A stretch of 64,000 nucleotides of DNA, taken from contig JAFGHS010000043.1 in NCBI GenBank assembly GCA_016930075.1, positions 1 through 64,000 on the forward strand. Direction: 5' to 3'. This DNA is from Deltaproteobacteria bacterium (GTDB lineage Bacteria; Desulfobacterota; Syntrophia; Syntrophales; JAFGHS01). The translations under genes were made by a program, and so were the position numbers. Under the pieces are notes generated by a model. It did no database searches. It saw nothing but the letters and a program-made list of their open reading frames with translations, and had not been told where the DNA came from. Below are positions 27,738 to 37,601 of this stretch, in pieces. Each line of letters begins with the position of its first letter. The first letter of the stretch is position 1.

Positions 27738-28397
27738 TTATTTCACGTCCGGACTTTTGGTATCTTTTCCCTTCACACCATCTTGGGGATTGACAATACC
27801 CGTGGATATGACGAGTGTCAAGGCATCTTCTACAGACATATCCAGATAAATAAGTTCATCTTGCGCGACCATCAGGAAATATCCCGATGTCGGATTGGGC
27901 GTCGTCGGCACATAAATGCTGACAAAATTTTTTCCGATTTTCTCCTCTATCTCAGGATTGGGAACCCCTGTGACAAAAGCGACGGAATAGACGTTTTTTC
28001 GGGGGAACTCCACCAGCACGGCCTGCTTGAAACTCTTGCCCTGTCCCACAAACATGCTGTCGACAATTTTCTTCGTAGCCTGGTAGATGCCCCTGACGAT
28101 GGGTATTCTGTCAACAACGGCTTCCCCCCAGCGGATCAGTTTATTGCCGATAAAACTTTTCGTAATGAGTCCGCAAATGAAAATTAATAAAACTGTAATG
28201 ATGAGACCCAACCCTGGTATATGAAAACCAAGCACCGTATCGGGCTGATACTGCACTGGCATGACCGTAAGCAGACTGTCCATCATCTCAATAATGAAGT
28301 TAAGAATATAGATGGTGATGCCGATGGGGATAATGACGGCAAGGCCTGTGAGCAATATGTTTTTGATGCTTGTTTTCAAGGAGGCATGGCCTTTCAT
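27738..28397 (-). CDS. DUF502 family membrane protein
   Basis: A 219-residue protein with two membrane helices ([19 protein letters not shown] and [16 protein letters not shown]) and a soluble region with [38 protein letters not shown] and [14 protein letters not shown], the DUF502 signature. Function is unknown; it is a conserved inner-membrane protein in many Gram-negatives. The ATG at 28397 gives the usual N-terminus; no strong ribosome site is visible for it or for the upstream TTG at 28430. Confidence 0.85.
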   Translation of the reverse strand: MKGHASLKTSIKNILLTGLAVIIPIGITIYILNFIIEMMDSLLTVMPVQYQPDTVLGFHIPGLGLIITVLLIFICGLITKSFIGNKLIRWGEAVVDRIPIVRGIYQATKKIVDSMFVGQGKSFKQAVLVEFPRKNVYSVAFVTGVPNPEIEEKIGKNFVSIYVPTTPNPTSGYFLMVAQDELIYLDMSVEDALTLVISTGIVNPQDGVKGKDTKSPDVK

Positions 28398-28448
28398 GTC
28401 GGGCTGTAAAGAAATCAGAGTAGAAACCAAATAGGGTAAGTGATGTGC

Positions 28449-29306
28449 TTATAAGTTCAGCTTTTCTCCGAAAACATAATTATCAATCAATCTCGTCTTA
28501 CCCACTTTGACGGCCAGTGCAATAACCGCTTCCGCATCGATATTTTTAATATCCCGCAGGTTTTTTGTCTCGCAGATTTTAACGTAATCGACCGCCGTGT
28601 ATGGATAAGAGTCGACATTTTTGATGACTGTTTCTATGATGGCCTCTGCATCGCGGACGCCCTTATCATAAAGGTCTTTCGCCATGACCAGGGAACGGCT
28701 CAGACAGAGTGCCGATTCTCTTTCGGGGCCTTTCAGATAGACATTCCGCGAGCTCATGGCCAGACCGTCGGCTTCCCTTGTCGTATCCAGTCCGACGACC
28801 TCAAGATCCAGGTTGATATCCTGCACCATTCGTTTAATCGTGACAAATTGCTGATAATCCTTTTTCCCGAATATGGTGACATGTGGCTTCACGATGTTAA
28901 ACAGCTTGAGGCATATCGTCGTCACGCCTCGAAAATGACCCGGCCGGGTCAGGCCGCAAAGATTCTTCGTCGTCTCCTCAACATTGAGGTAGGATTGGTA
29001 ATTTTCGGGATACATGTCGGTATTGGACGGCGTAAAGATGACATCCACCCCCACGCCACGGGCAAGTCCGGCGTCCCGTTCAAGGTCCCGGGGATATTTT
29101 TCGAAATCTTCTCCGGGTCCGAACTGCGTCGGATTCACATAGATACTGGTAACAACGCAATCGGACCGCTGCTTTCCTTCCTTCATCAGGTTCAGATGTC
29201 CGTCATGGAAGTATCCCATGGTCGGAACAAAGGATATGATTTCCCCTTTTCTCCTGAGCGACTCCGAATATTTCTGCATCTCTGAAATGGACTCAATCAC
29301 CTTCAT
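28449..29306 (-). CDS. panC: Pantothenate synthetase
   Basis: A 285-residue enzyme that joins pantoate and beta-alanine with ATP to make pantothenate. PTMGYFHDGHLNLM carries the HxGH adenylylation motif, and FGKKDYQQFVTIKRMV and MSSRNVYL are family signatures. The ATG at 29306 lies eight bases after GAGGTG and is preferred to a GTG at 29315. panB and panD are not in the window. It sits in the run tsaD-DUF2062-rsmA-panC-DUF502-ahcY. Confidence 0.94.
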   Translation of the reverse strand: MKVIESISEMQKYSESLRRKGEIISFVPTMGYFHDGHLNLMKEGKQRSDCVVTSIYVNPTQFGPGEDFEKYPRDLERDAGLARGVGVDVIFTPSNTDMYPENYQSYLNVEETTKNLCGLTRPGHFRGVTTICLKLFNIVKPHVTIFGKKDYQQFVTIKRMVQDINLDLEVVGLDTTREADGLAMSSRNVYLKGPERESALCLSRSLVMAKDLYDKGVRDAEAIIETVIKNVDSYPYTAVDYVKICETKNLRDIKNIDAEAVIALAVKVGKTRLIDNYVFGEKLNL

Positions 29307-29418
29307 GGGACACACACCTCATTTATGAGAAATTTTTAACAATATAATATCACCCTGTCAAGGAATTATTATGATCATATATAATTGATTTTTATCACGT
29401 TTCGGCGATGTTCCTTTT

Positions 29419-30282
29419 TTAGAGAGACGATGCGGCCATTTTTGCCAGGACGTTGGCTAATTTGGCATACTCTTCACAGGACAAGGTTTCAGCCCTTCGT
29501 TGACCGTCGATTTCAGCATGATCCAACAGCAGATGTGCCTGCCGGTCTGATCTGTCGAGCAAATCCGATTGCCGGAAATTGTTCAGAATCGTCTTCCTTC
29601 TTTGTGAAAAGGCTGCCTTCACAACCTTTGCGAAAATATTTTCGTCTGCCAGGGCGAAACATGGTTTTTCCCTGATAAGAAATTTCAGCACGGAAGATTC
29701 CACTTTTGGCGGGGGGAAAAAACATGTGCCGGGGATGGACATTTCAAGCGAAATCCGGGCATACATATTCACTAAAACGGAAGGAATACCGTAATCCTTT
29801 TTCCCCGGCGACGCCATAATGCGGTCGGCCATTTCCTTTTGAAACATCATCAGCATGGACGAAATGCAATTTCTAAACGTCAGAACATGAAACAATATTT
29901 GTGATGAGATATTGTAGGGGACGTTGCCGATAATCTTTAACTTATCGGTTCGATATTCATCCGCAGGCTTGGAAAAATCGTATTTCAGGACATCCGTCTG
30001 CACGATCTCCACATTGGAGCGACCTGTTAATGCTCCCTGTAAGATAGGAATCATGTAAGGATCAATTTCCAGGGCAACAACCCGGCCTGCTTTTGCTGCC
30101 ACCAATTCGGTCATAATCCCCATGCCGGCGCCTATTTCGACAACAACATCATCCCTTTGAAGGTCCGCAGCGTCAACTATCTTGCGGATGACATTTTTGT
30201 CTTCCAGGAAAGACTGGCCCAGGCGCTTGAGAGGCCTGATCCCCTTATTTCTAAGAATTTTCCTGGGTTGCTGACTGGCCAT
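29419..30282 (-). CDS. rsmA: 16S rRNA (adenine1518/1519-N6)-dimethyltransferase RsmA/KsgA
   Basis: A 287-residue enzyme that dimethylates two adjacent adenines in helix 45 of 16S rRNA during small-subunit assembly. LGQSFLEDKNVIRKIVD, VVEIGAGMGIMTELVA and IIGNVPYNISSQILFH (the NLPY-like catalytic motif, here NVPY) are diagnostic. It overlaps the DUF2062 gene by 32 bases and is part of the tsaD-rsmA-panC run. Confidence 0.94.
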   Translation of the reverse strand: MASQQPRKILRNKGIRPLKRLGQSFLEDKNVIRKIVDAADLQRDDVVVEIGAGMGIMTELVAAKAGRVVALEIDPYMIPILQGALTGRSNVEIVQTDVLKYDFSKPADEYRTDKLKIIGNVPYNISSQILFHVLTFRNCISSMLMMFQKEMADRIMASPGKKDYGIPSVLVNMYARISLEMSIPGTCFFPPPKVESSVLKFLIREKPCFALADENIFAKVVKAAFSQRRKTILNNFRQSDLLDRSDRQAHLLLDHAEIDGQRRAETLSCEEYAKLANVLAKMAASSL

Positions 30283-30733
30283 TTTCTTTTTTATTTCTTA
30301 TGGATACGATAAGCTTATGGGCTACAAAATATGCGGGAACGGCAAAAAAAGGCGCCATGATGAGTCCGCCCGCCTGAAGGGGGAGCAGGATCTGCCATCC
30401 CAAATTCATTATCGCATGGAAGGAGTAGTCCGTCAGGCTGAACTTGACGGGACTCATTCCCATGATAATTCTGCCCAGTTCGTACTGAGACAGATAAAAG
30501 ATCGGAATCGTTAAGGGATTGGATATCAACCACGAACCAAGATAGGCGGATGTAATATTGCTCTTGAAGATAAATCCGGTCAGAATTATCATGGCGGTAT
30601 GGAAGGGAATCGTCGGCGTAACGCCAATAAATATGCCGATCGCCAAGCCCATGGCAATATGTTTCGGTTCGCCTTTCAGGCTGATAAACCGTTTATAAAA
30701 TATTTTAATTTTTTTCTTCACGATAGAGAACAT
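30251..30733 (-). CDS. DUF2062 membrane protein
   Basis: A 160-residue integral membrane protein of the DUF2062 family: EPKHIAMGLAIGIFIGVTPTIPFHTAMIIL, then SAYLGSWLISNPLTIPIFYLSQYELG and a last helix LLPLQAGGLIMAPFFAVPAYFVAHKL. Function unknown. The ATG at 30733 is chosen over a TTG at 30757, which lies further inside tsaD. It overlaps both neighbours (16 bases with tsaD, 32 with rsmA), so all three are translated from one message. Confidence 0.85.
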   Translation of the reverse strand: MFSIVKKKIKIFYKRFISLKGEPKHIAMGLAIGIFIGVTPTIPFHTAMIILTGFIFKSNITSAYLGSWLISNPLTIPIFYLSQYELGRIIMGMSPVKFSLTDYSFHAIMNLGWQILLPLQAGGLIMAPFFAVPAYFVAHKLIVSIRNKKENGQSATQENS

Positions 30734-31740
30734 GTGTCTAATAACTCCAATGGCCAACGGGATATGGCGTTTAAGTCAAGATCATCCCGACGCCCTTCGC
30801 TCAAAATACTATCGCCGACAACGGCTATCATGGCGGCATTATCCGTACATAAATGGGCCGGTGGAATAAATACCTCCATTCCGTTCGCCTGGGTTTCTTC
30901 CAGGAATTTCTCTCTTAGGCGGCTGTTGGAAGCGACTCCTCCACAAACAACAATCTGCTTTATGGAAAGCACCTTTGCCGCCCTAATCGTCTTTTCGACG
31001 AGAACCTCAACGATAGCTTCTTGATAACCGGCAGCCACGTCAGGCAATTCATTCTCATCAAAGGGACTCCCTTTTTTTTTAACCATACTCAGAAGCGACG
31101 TCTTGACGCCGCTGAAGCTGAAATCGAGACTGTCGCGCATGGCCCTGGGGAATTGAATGCGCCGACGATCTCCCTGCTTAGCCAACCGATCTATCACAAG
31201 TCCGCCGGGGTAGCCGATATCCAATAATTTGGCTGCCTTGTCAAAGGCTTCTCCGGCTGCGTCATCTCTCGTTTGCCCGATCGCCTGGAAATCGTGAGCG
31301 CCTTTTACAAGATAGATAACCGTATGTCCACCGGAAACAATCAGGGCGATAAACGGAAATACGGGTTTCGTATCTGTTAGAAATATGGCGGAAACATGGC
31401 CTTCAAGGTGGTTGACGCCGACAAAAGGGATATTGCGGGCCAAGGCAAATGCTTTTGCCGCAGATAAACCGACCAGAAGAGACCCGATCAGTCCGGGTCC
31501 CCTTGTGACGGCAATCCCTTCGATATCCTGGGCCGATAACCGCGCATTCTCCAGGGCCTGACAAATAACGGGCGCAATGGCCTCGATATGTTTCCTCGAC
31601 GCAATCTCCGGAACAATGCCGCCGTACTTGCTGTGCACATCCATCTGGGAAAATACGATATTCGATAGAAGCGACGTCCCATCTTTCACGACGGCAGCAG
31701 CCGTTTCATCGCAAGACGTTTCAATTCCTAAAACCAACAT
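30718..31740 (-). CDS. tsaD: tRNA N6-adenosine threonylcarbamoyltransferase TsaD
   Basis: A 340-residue ASKHA-fold enzyme that transfers threonylcarbamoyl to A37 of ANN-decoding tRNAs. LGIETSCDETAAAVV, the metal site HLEGH, VSGGHTVIYLVK, and GGVASNSRLRE are diagnostic. The ATG at 31740 is seven bases after AAGGGA and is preferred to one at 31755. Its substrate maker TsaC is encoded at 59,080 in this window. Confidence 0.95.
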   Translation of the reverse strand: MLVLGIETSCDETAAAVVKDGTSLLSNIVFSQMDVHSKYGGIVPEIASRKHIEAIAPVICQALENARLSAQDIEGIAVTRGPGLIGSLLVGLSAAKAFALARNIPFVGVNHLEGHVSAIFLTDTKPVFPFIALIVSGGHTVIYLVKGAHDFQAIGQTRDDAAGEAFDKAAKLLDIGYPGGLVIDRLAKQGDRRRIQFPRAMRDSLDFSFSGVKTSLLSMVKKKGSPFDENELPDVAAGYQEAIVEVLVEKTIRAAKVLSIKQIVVCGGVASNSRLREKFLEETQANGMEVFIPPAHLCTDNAAMIAVVGDSILSEGRRDDLDLNAISRWPLELLDTCSLS

Positions 31741-31893
31741 CTCATTCCCTTCCATGACAGATGTTTCCCGTCAACGGCATCCCGAACAATTCCTTTTACA
31801 AATTTCGGAAAACTATATATAGGAACTGCCGGCATTTGCCAACAGGCTTTTTTCTTTTAAATTAATTTATCTTTTGCAGGGATACTTGAAAAA

Positions 31894-33507
31894 ATGGAAA
31901 TTCGCACAGATTTCTTAATATTGGGAAGCGGTATTGCAGGCTTGAGTTTTGCAATCGAATCGGCAAAACTGGGAACGGTTGCCATTGTTACAAAAAAGGA
32001 ATCCTTTGAATCAAATACGAATTATGCCCAAGGCGGAATTGCTGCCGTTTATGATACCCTGGATCGTTTTGAATACCATATTGAAGACACCCTGACCTGC
32101 GGCGCCGGTCTTTGCAATGAAGAAGTCGTCCGACTTGTCGTGACAGAAGGACCCGAAAGAATTGAACAGTTGATTCGATGGGGCGTTGAATTCACGAAAG
32201 CCAAGGACGGCGATACGGTGACCTATGATCTGGGAAGAGAAGGTGGCCATTCCATGAGGCGGGTCCTGCACGCGAAAGACCTGACGGGCAGGGAAATCGA
32301 GAGGGCCCTTAATCAAAAAGCCGCCCTCGATCCCAATATCCACACCTATGAAAACCATGTGGCCATCGACCTTATCTTAGCCTCCGCCATGGGCGATAAA
32401 CATGCAGGGCAGGATAAAGTGCTTGGGGCCTATGTCTTCGATGTTGTCAACAATGAAGTCCATACTTTTCGCGCGAAGTTCATTTTACTCTCCACCGGCG
32501 GCGCCGGCAAGGTCTATATGATCACAACCAATCCCGACATTGCTACCGGCGATGGAATCGCCATGGCATACCGTGCCGGCGCTCAAATCGCCAACATGGA
32601 GTTCATTCAGTTTCATCCGACCTGTTTGTATCATCCGGCGGCTAAAACATTCCTCATCAGCGAAGCCGTTCGGGGCGAGGGCGGCATCCTGAAACTAAAA
32701 AGCGGCGCCACATTTATGGAAAAATACCATCCCATGAAAAGCCTTGCCCCTAGGGATGTTGTGGCCAAGGCTATCGATACGGAATTGAAAAAAACCGGAG
32801 ACGAGTTTGTTCTCCTTGATGTGACTCATAAAGGCAGCGAGTTTATCAGGAACAGGTTCCCAAATATCTATGAGACCTGCCTGTCCTTCGGTATCGACAT
32901 CTCCAAAGAACCTATTCCCGTTGTTCCTTCTGCACACTATACCTGCGGTGGCGTGTCCGTTAACGCATCAGGGGAAACGAATATTGGAAGACTGTTCGCG
33001 TGCGGCGAGGTATCATGCACAGGTCTGCACGGCGCGAACCGCCTCGCCAGCAATTCATTGCTGGAAGCCGTTGTGTTTTCACACCGGGCATTTTTAAAAA
33101 TCGCCGATCAGTTTGGAAACATAACGGATGATACCACGCCGATTCCGGCCTGGGATCCGCGGGGGGCGACGGAAAGCGATGAATCCATCGTCGTTTCTCA
33201 TAACTGGGAAGAAATACGCAGCTGCATGTGGAACTATGTGGGCATCGTTCGGTCCGACAAACGATTAGCGCGCGCCGAACGGAGAATAGACATGATCATC
33301 CGTGAAATAGATGAATATTACAGAAATTTCATTATCACAAGAGATATCCTGGAACTGCGCAATATCGCCGTCGTCGCCAAATTGATTGTGACCTGCGCTA
33401 AAAGCAGAAAGGAAAGCAGGGGGCTGCATTACAATATCGATTACCCGGAAAGAAACGACGCCCTCTGGCAGAATGACACCGTCGTTTGTAAAGGAATGCG
33501 GATTTAA
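31894..33507 (+). CDS. nadB: L-aspartate oxidase
   Basis: A 537-residue flavoenzyme that oxidises aspartate to iminoaspartate, the first step of NAD synthesis; under anoxia fumarate serves as acceptor. FAD loop LILGSGIAGLSFAIESAK, active-site loops REGGHSMRRVLHAKDLTGREI and EFIQFHPTCLYHP, and SAHYTCGGVSVNASGETNIGRLFACGEVSCTGLHGANRLASNSLLEA are diagnostic. Its stop abuts the stop of the convergent lipoprotein gene with no intervening base. nadA and nadC are not in the window. Confidence 0.95.
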   Translation: MEIRTDFLILGSGIAGLSFAIESAKLGTVAIVTKKESFESNTNYAQGGIAAVYDTLDRFEYHIEDTLTCGAGLCNEEVVRLVVTEGPERIEQLIRWGVEFTKAKDGDTVTYDLGREGGHSMRRVLHAKDLTGREIERALNQKAALDPNIHTYENHVAIDLILASAMGDKHAGQDKVLGAYVFDVVNNEVHTFRAKFILLSTGGAGKVYMITTNPDIATGDGIAMAYRAGAQIANMEFIQFHPTCLYHPAAKTFLISEAVRGEGGILKLKSGATFMEKYHPMKSLAPRDVVAKAIDTELKKTGDEFVLLDVTHKGSEFIRNRFPNIYETCLSFGIDISKEPIPVVPSAHYTCGGVSVNASGETNIGRLFACGEVSCTGLHGANRLASNSLLEAVVFSHRAFLKIADQFGNITDDTTPIPAWDPRGATESDESIVVSHNWEEIRSCMWNYVGIVRSDKRLARAERRIDMIIREIDEYYRNFIITRDILELRNIAVVAKLIVTCAKSRKESRGLHYNIDYPERNDALWQNDTVVCKGMRI

Positions 33508-34131
33508 TCAATCCCAGGTCAACTCAACTCGGCCCAGAACGCTTGAGAAGACAAGCTTAAACGGCTTGTTTTGTGCATTTGCTTCCTGCCGTATATCTGC
33601 CTCGTGATTACGGAATTTTAAATAATAGCAATTCCCGTAGTATTTTTTTATATATGGATAGAATGTTTCATGGATCGGATTAACTTTTGATACTTTCCTG
33701 ATTTCTACGGGTTCGCTGATCTGACCGCCTTCATTGATAAGCGATATCTTCCATATGGACCGTTGCCGATCAAAATCGTTGGATTCTTTTTCCGGTATAT
33801 ACGCGTAAATGAAAAATTCTTTATAGGCCGGATCAAAGGCGGCAGGCTGGGAACGGTTTTCATTATCCGCCTGATGATTTACTGAATAAATCCGGGTGTA
33901 CTCTTTTTGATAGCCCTGCTGAAAATCAAGGCTCTTGTATGTCGCGCTGACATGCACCCTTGTCTCGAACTGTGAATGAACCATTTTTTCACGGGTCCAC
34001 TTTTTTAAAACATCCCGGTACTCGGTGGAAATGCCTTTGTCCTTTGCAATATCGATATAACCCTGTAGATAACTGCAACCCGTCAACATGGCAAAGAAAA
34101 GGCCCGTCAGGATCCAAATACTCTTTTTCAT
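33508..34131 (-). CDS. Putative outer-membrane lipoprotein
   Basis: A 207-residue protein with a short signal peptide and lipobox LTGC (cysteine at residue 19). The rest contains alternating beta-like stretches (YKEFFIYAYIPEKESNDF, SIWKISLINEGGQISEP, CYYLKFRNH) and ends in a beta-strand. No known family is recognised. Its ATG overlaps the purB stop (ATGA), so it is translationally coupled to purB even though no functional link is obvious. Confidence 0.7.
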   Translation of the reverse strand: MKKSIWILTGLFFAMLTGCSYLQGYIDIAKDKGISTEYRDVLKKWTREKMVHSQFETRVHVSATYKSLDFQQGYQKEYTRIYSVNHQADNENRSQPAAFDPAYKEFFIYAYIPEKESNDFDRQRSIWKISLINEGGQISEPVEIRKVSKVNPIHETFYPYIKKYYGNCYYLKFRNHEADIRQEANAQNKPFKLVFSSVLGRVELTWD

Positions 34132-35429
34132 GAATTTTCTCCAAACACCCGGTTAAAGATGAAATCCACATTTTTTAAAAAATGATCGAACCGGAAGGCT
34201 GCGTCAATCTCGCCAGGGCTAAGATAATCTCCTATGTCCGGGTCTTGCAGCAATAATTGTTTAAAATCAACGCTCTCCTCCCATGATTTCATGGCATTTC
34301 TCTGAACGACCGCATAGGCCCCTTCCCTCGACATCCCTTTCTCGACGAGCGTCAGTAGAACAATCTGTGAAAAAATAACACCGTGGGTCATGTTGAGATT
34401 GGCGAGCATCCGCTCGGGATAGACGATGAGCTTGTCGATGAGGCCGGTAAACCGCGAAAGCATGAAATCGAGCAATATGGTCGCATCGGGTCCGATGATC
34501 CTTTCCACGGACGAATGACTGATGTCCCGCTCATGCCAGAGGGCGACATCCTCAAGGGCGGCGACGGCGTATGACCGCATCATGCGAGACAGGCCGGAAA
34601 GATTTTCCGAAAGAATGGGATTGCGCTTATGGGGCATAGCGGAAGACCCCTTTTGACCGGGCGAAAAATACTCTTCGGCTTCGCGGACTTCCGTTCTCTG
34701 GAGCAGCCGTATTTCCTGAGCGAATTTATCAATGGATGACGAAATGATCGCCAGTGTGGAAAAAAATTCCGCATGGCGGTCTCTTTGAACAATCTGCGAC
34801 GACACCGGCGCCGGCCTCAGGCCGAGATGCGCACAGACATACTCCTCAATTGCCGGATCCGTAAAAGCAAATGTCCCGACAGCCCCGGCAAGTTTCCCCG
34901 CACTGATCGTATCTTTGGCCCGGATGAGCCTCTCACGGTTCCTTTCCATTTCCTGATACCAGAGGGCCATCTTCAAGCCGAAAGTGATGGGTTCCGCATG
35001 AATCCCGTGAGACCGCCCGATCATGGGCGTGTTTTTAAAGGTAAAAGCCTTTTTTTTCAGAGCCGCAAGGAGATCGTCCAAGTCCGCAAGCAAGAGTTCC
35101 GATGCTTCTTTCAAAAGGACGGCAAGGGACGTATCCAGGATATCGGATGATGTCAGTCCCATGTGGATAAAACGGCCGTCTTCTCCGATTTTTTCTGTTA
35201 CGGACGTCAAAAAAGCGATCACGTCGTGTTTCGTTGTTTTTTCGATCTCGTCAATCCGGTCAATATCGAAACCGGCTCTCTCCTTGATATTTTTCAACGC
35301 CGACTCCGGTATTATACCACGCTTGGACATTGCCTCGCAGGCCAGTATCTCTATGCTGAGCCATTTTTGATACCGGTTTTCCGGGCTCCATATGGCGCTC
35401 ATTTTTTCTCGCGAATATCTTGCAATCAC
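34128..35429 (-). CDS. purB: Adenylosuccinate lyase
   Basis: A 433-residue fumarase-superfamily lyase acting twice in purine synthesis (SAICAR to AICAR, adenylosuccinate to AMP). The signature loop GQKGSSAMPHKRNP, MGLTSSDILDTSLA and GRSHGIHAEPITFG are diagnostic. The start is taken as the GTG at 35429, seven bases after GGAG, which yields VIARYSREKMSAIWSPENRYQKWL as in the family; an ATG at 35465 would add 12 extra residues. Confidence 0.94.
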   Translation of the reverse strand: MIARYSREKMSAIWSPENRYQKWLSIEILACEAMSKRGIIPESALKNIKERAGFDIDRIDEIEKTTKHDVIAFLTSVTEKIGEDGRFIHMGLTSSDILDTSLAVLLKEASELLLADLDDLLAALKKKAFTFKNTPMIGRSHGIHAEPITFGLKMALWYQEMERNRERLIRAKDTISAGKLAGAVGTFAFTDPAIEEYVCAHLGLRPAPVSSQIVQRDRHAEFFSTLAIISSSIDKFAQEIRLLQRTEVREAEEYFSPGQKGSSAMPHKRNPILSENLSGLSRMMRSYAVAALEDVALWHERDISHSSVERIIGPDATILLDFMLSRFTGLIDKLIVYPERMLANLNMTHGVIFSQIVLLTLVEKGMSREGAYAVVQRNAMKSWEESVDFKQLLLQDPDIGDYLSPGEIDAAFRFDHFLKNVDFIFNRVFGENS

Positions 35430-35612
35430 TGGTATTCTCCAAATTCCATTTGATGAATGCTTCATATTATGAGTTGAGGCCGAGAGTCAAGTAAATTGAA
35501 AATACATGACAAATCAATTGATTTTAAATGAAGTCTTGAAATGTCAATCTGTAAATGTTAGAAGTCGCCCGTAAGTGAACGGTTATTGGATATCAAATAT
35601 GGAGAAATGCAT

Positions 35613-37334
35613 ATGAAAAAAGTCTCAAGGATGATTTTATGTCTGATGCTTTTTGTGTCATTTTGCGGCGTATCGTCGGCAAAGGATAAAACAACCGTGG
35701 CCGTACTTCCTTTCTTTGTCCATAGCGCCGAAAGCATTGACTATGTACGTCAAGGCATCTGGGTAATGCTCTCCTCCCGCATTGCCGTTCCGGACAAAAT
35801 CGAAGTAGCCGGCAGGGATGCCGTCACAGACGAACTTAAGGCATTCGGCGCCAAGGAGCTAACTGCAAATGATGTCGATAACCTGGGCAAGAAGCTCGGC
35901 GTTGATTTTGTTGTATGGGGAAGCATAACGAAGATCGGCAACAGCGTCAGCATCGACGGCAAAATGACGGACATTGCCGCTGGCAAATCGACAGTCAGTC
36001 TTTTCACCCAGTCTCAGGGCATGGACGATTTAATTCCGAAAATCAATGATTTTGCTCAACGGATCGACCAGCACATCCTGGGGTCCATTCCGTCCGCATT
36101 TACCGAAACCTCTGCGGCATCCGCCCTGCAAACAGCCCCTGCAGAACAAAAGAAACCTCAAACGGGCCGTGAAACCGACATTATTGCCGGAATGAAAGCA
36201 GGCAAGAAGGGCACATTCACTTCGATCATCAATCCTGATTTCATCAATGCCAGTCAGTACGCCGGCCGCATCGGCCAGCCCATGGACAGAAAGGGATTCT
36301 GGATGAGCCAGACATTTCCCACGGAATATCTGGGCATGGACATCGGGGATGTCAATGGCGATGGAATTAACGAAATTGTTACGATCAACAGAAACAGCAT
36401 TACCATTTCGCAAAAAAAGGGAGACGTATTCAAAACAATCCAAACCATTAAAGGCATCACCCGGGATCAATATCTCGCCGTCGATGTCGCTGACATTAAT
36501 CGCAACAATACTGCGGAAATCATTGTCACCAGTCATAACGGAAATCAGCTCAATTCATTTATTCTCGAATACATCAACGGCAAATATGTCAAAATCGCCG
36601 CCGATCTTCGCTGGTTTTTGCGTGTGATAAACACGTCCTCGGGTAATATTCTGTTAGGGCAATACCAGGGGTTGGACGCCCCCTTTAATACTCCGATTTA
36701 TGAAATTGTCTGGGAAAATTCAAAATACAAAGAAGGCAGACGAATACAAGTCCCAGAGGGGCTGGCTTTATACGGTTTGACGCTTGCCAACATCGGCATC
36801 GGCGGCACCGAAAAAGTGATCGCCCTCGATGAGTATGATTACCTTTGTATTTATGATCAAACCACAAAAAATCTCTCAAGAATTGATGTCATGTTCGGGG
36901 GCAAGGAGTTGTTGTGGAAAACAAATGAAAGTTTCGGCGGCAGCCATAACTATCTCGATCTTTCAGGCTCAATGTCAAATTCAAGTGCCTCGGATGATAT
37001 GGGCATTTATATCAATTTGAGAATTTTAACCTACGATACCAATAAAGACGGTAAAAAAGAGATTATTATCGTTAAAAATACATCGCCTACGGGAGGATAT
37101 TTAAAACGGGTCAAATACTTTACTGCAAGCGAAATATACAATCTCGAATGGGATGGATTGAGTCTTTCCGAAAACTGGCGAACAAAGAAAATCAACGGCT
37201 ACGTTGCGGATTATCAAATTAAGGATGTCGATAACGACGGAGAAAATGAAATCGTTATGCTCGTTGTCGTATCCGTCGGCATCACCGGCAAAGGGAAAAG
37301 CGCCCTCGTCTCGTACAAGCTGACGGTGCAATAG
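35613..37334 (+). CDS. Secreted FG-GAP/VCBS-repeat protein with N-terminal CsgG-like region
   Basis: A 573-residue exported protein. The signal peptide ends about SSA (residue 23). Residues 25-155 (TTVAVLPFFVHSAESIDYVRQGIWVMLSSRI and VDFVVWGSITKIGNSVSIDGKMTDIAAGK) resemble the periplasmic CsgG/GNA1162-type alpha/beta domain. The remainder carries FG-GAP/VCBS-like calcium loops with D-x-N-x-D-G (DIGDVNGDGINEIV, DVADINRNNTAEIIV, TYDTNKDGKKEIIIV, DVDNDGENEIVML), the blades of a beta-propeller. The ATG at 35613 follows GGAG. Function is unknown; an envelope sensor or structural part is plausible. It precedes the tRNA used by the mobile element. Confidence 0.75.
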   Translation: MKKVSRMILCLMLFVSFCGVSSAKDKTTVAVLPFFVHSAESIDYVRQGIWVMLSSRIAVPDKIEVAGRDAVTDELKAFGAKELTANDVDNLGKKLGVDFVVWGSITKIGNSVSIDGKMTDIAAGKSTVSLFTQSQGMDDLIPKINDFAQRIDQHILGSIPSAFTETSAASALQTAPAEQKKPQTGRETDIIAGMKAGKKGTFTSIINPDFINASQYAGRIGQPMDRKGFWMSQTFPTEYLGMDIGDVNGDGINEIVTINRNSITISQKKGDVFKTIQTIKGITRDQYLAVDVADINRNNTAEIIVTSHNGNQLNSFILEYINGKYVKIAADLRWFLRVINTSSGNILLGQYQGLDAPFNTPIYEIVWENSKYKEGRRIQVPEGLALYGLTLANIGIGGTEKVIALDEYDYLCIYDQTTKNLSRIDVMFGGKELLWKTNESFGGSHNYLDLSGSMSNSSASDDMGIYINLRILTYDTNKDGKKEIIIVKNTSPTGGYLKRVKYFTASEIYNLEWDGLSLSENWRTKKINGYVADYQIKDVDNDGENEIVMLVVVSVGITGKGKSALVSYKLTVQ

Positions 37335-37405
37335 GTCATTGACAAGAGGACAAAACTGTTATAAATGAGCTCTCCCTTGAGGAAGTCAGCACATTATTAA
37401 CATAA

Positions 37406-37482
37406 GGCGGTGTAGCTCAGCCGGTTAGAGCATACGGCTCATATCCGTAGTGTCCGGGGTTCAATTCCCTGCACCGCCACCA
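37406..37482 (+). tRNA. tRNA-Met (CAT), elongator type
   Basis: 77 bases including encoded CCA. The acceptor GGCGGTG pairs with CACCGCC; the anticodon stem TACGG/CCGTA encloses loop CTCATAT with anticodon CAT at 37440-37442; the T-loop TTCAATTC is normal. The anticodon stem lacks the three G-C pairs of initiator tRNA, so elongator Met is likely; tRNA-Ile2 with lysidine cannot be fully excluded. The 3' end is the attachment site of the adjoining element. Confidence 0.93.
37460..37482 (+). other. attL: left attachment core inside the tRNA 3' end
   Basis: The 23 bases that begin TTCAATTCCCTGC and end CCGCCACCA (T-loop to CCA) recur exactly at 53107-53129. The bases just outside differ, which defines the crossover core. 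Integration therefore keeps the tRNA intact. Confidence 0.93.
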
Positions 37483-37522
37483 GAACACAGTCCGAGGACG
37501 TTTAAGAACATCCAAGGAATCG

Positions 37523-37552
37523 AAAAAACCCGTTAGAAATAGCGGGTTTTTT
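37523..37552 (+). terminator. Element-borne terminator for the tRNA-Met transcript
   Basis: AAAAAACCCGTTA, loop GAAA, TAGCGGGTTTTTT. It lies 41 bases after the tRNA CCA. The chromosomal terminator of the tRNA was displaced to 53137-53168 by the insertion, so this hairpin replaces it. Confidence 0.8.
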
Positions 37553-37601
37553 ATTGCTTATTGTCCGATGACGTGTTATATGGTTTTTCAAAATCCGATG
37601 T